Assembly (NCBI RefSeq): GCF_027925245.1
Contig: NZ_BSDP01000001.1
Span: forward strand, 3,100,001 to 3,164,000
DNA length: 64,000 nucleotides
Source: Agromyces rhizosphaerae
GTDB lineage: Bacteria > Actinomycetota > Actinomycetes > Actinomycetales > Microbacteriaceae
Direction of reading: 5' to 3'
The position numbers and the translations under genes were made by a program. Under the pieces are notes generated by a model. That model worked only from the letters and a program-made list of their open reading frames with translations, had not been told where the DNA came from and ran no database searches. Of this stretch, positions 63,380 to 64,000 are shown one piece after another. Numbering within the stretch: the stretch's first letter is position 1; every line of letters starts with the position of its first letter.

Positions 63380-64000
63380 TCAGGCCACCGGCACGCCCGC
63401 CCGGCGGAAGCGGTCGCGCACCGCGTCGACCCGTTCCGGCTCGGGCGGGCGCGTGTCGGCGAGCGCGTAGTCCGCGCCGATGCGCTCCCACTTGTCGGCG
63501 CCCATCTGGTGGAACGGCAGCACCTCGAGGCGCTCCACGTTCGGCCAGCGCGACACGATGCGGGCGACCGCGTCGACGTTCTCGTCGGCATCGGTGAGCC
63601 CGGGCACGAGCACGAAGCGCACCCACACCCGCGTGCCGCGGGCGGCGAGGCGGTCGCCGAACGCGATCGTCGGCTCGAGGTCGACGCCGGTGACGTCGCG
63701 GTAGGTGTCCGGGAGCCCCGACTTCACGTCGAGCAGCACAAGGTCGACGTCGTCGAGCATGTCGTCGTCGGCCTTCGCCCCGAGGAATCCGCTCGTGTCG
63801 AGCGCGGTGTGCACTCCGAGAGCGGATGCCTCGTGCAGCACGCGCCGCACGAACGGCGCCTGCATCAGCGGCTCGCCGCCCGACAGCGTCAGCCCGCCGC
63901 CGGTCGCGGCGAACACGTCGCGGTAGCGCGCGATGCGGGCGACCAGCTCGTCGACCGTCGTCGCGGTGCCGTCGCGCATGCGCCACGTGTCGGGGTTGTG
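63380..64000 (-). CDS. pflA: Pyruvate formate-lyase activating enzyme (partial, 5' end outside window)
   Basis: The last 206 residues are present; the frame runs open to base 64000, whose codons read HNPDTWRMR, so the N-terminus with the CxxxCxxC radical-SAM cluster lies outside. Visible traits are TGGGLTLSGGEPLMQAPFVRRVL, ALDTSGFLG, LVLLDVKSGLPDTYRDVTG and EVLPFHQMGADKWE, all typical of PflA. The enzyme installs the glycyl radical on pyruvate formate-lyase, an oxygen-sensitive fermentation enzyme; pflB is presumably just upstream. With ldh it points to facultative fermentation. Confidence 0.92.
   Translation of the reverse strand, partial: HNPDTWRMRDGTATTVDELVARIARYRDVFAATGGGLTLSGGEPLMQAPFVRRVLHEASALGVHTALDTSGFLGAKADDDMLDDVDLVLLDVKSGLPDTYRDVTGVDLEPTIAFGDRLAARGTRVWVRFVLVPGLTDADENVDAVARIVSRWPNVERLEVLPFHQMGADKWERIGADYALADTRPPEPERVDAVRDRFRRAGVPVA

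Overview
The window is chromosomal DNA from a very GC-rich actinobacterium (roughly 70-73% G+C by eye). The gene content best fits the family Microbacteriaceae, and an Agromyces- or Microbacterium-like genus is plausible. The indicators are the GlgE alpha-glucan route, actinobacterial orn, rpiB and group II truncated haemoglobin, a LigA with an extra acidic insertion, many GTG starts, and a TANNNT -10 box placed 6-7 bases before the start codon of many genes (leaderless geometry). There is no phage, insertion sequence, integron, CRISPR array, rRNA or obvious foreign island. No gene-free stretch exceeds 300 bases; the longest, at about 220-240 bases, lie at 2849-3087, 18679-18900 and 40144-40370.

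Layout, left to right. 1-5918: the tail of an unidentified gene, an AI-2E-type membrane transporter, a DivIVA-like coiled-coil protein, and a membrane protein overlapping a thioredoxin-TPR co-chaperone. 5951-17373: alpha-glucan metabolism (glgB and glgE divergent from glgP, glgX nearby), interrupted by an acyltransferase and a YbaK deacylase. 17440-26189: information processing, with a cysteine desulfurase and mnmA for tRNA thiolation, ligA, and the gatCAB amidotransferase. 26287-32519: dinB, a GerW/YtfJ protein, and a TPP-riboswitch-controlled ECF transporter (ykoEDC) coupled to a small P-loop kinase.

32531-40143, mostly minus strand: a degenerate D,D-carboxypeptidase-like protein, a small zincin, tRNA-His, orn, an SGNH hydrolase, tRNA-Arg, a CPA2 antiporter, nadE (plus strand), a membrane protein and an aldo/keto reductase. 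40371-46031: ssb, ABC-F gene ettA with a structured leader, two thioesterases, a DUF2231 plus Rieske pair, and a hypothetical gene. 46054-53272: a minus-strand operon of two tandem aminopeptidase N genes, a truncated haemoglobin and an FAD dehydrogenase, divergent from rpiB, a Nei-type glycosylase, a PaiB-like protein and an amidohydrolase. 57254-64000: a two-component system, dps, L-lactate dehydrogenase, a DUF998 protein, an HD-GYP-like/LuxR fusion and the pyruvate formate-lyase activase, suggesting a switch to low-oxygen fermentation.

The most interesting signals are at DNA level rather than a new gene cluster. They are a very regular leaderless promoter grammar; a heptamer GGATGCC/GGCATCC used far more often than expected, often through otherwise rare codons; and long palindromes in intergenic gaps. 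Other candidates are an ettA leader with two mutually exclusive hairpins, a riboswitch-controlled transporter coupled to an uncharacterised kinase, and a likely pseudoenzyme related to penicillin-binding carboxypeptidases.
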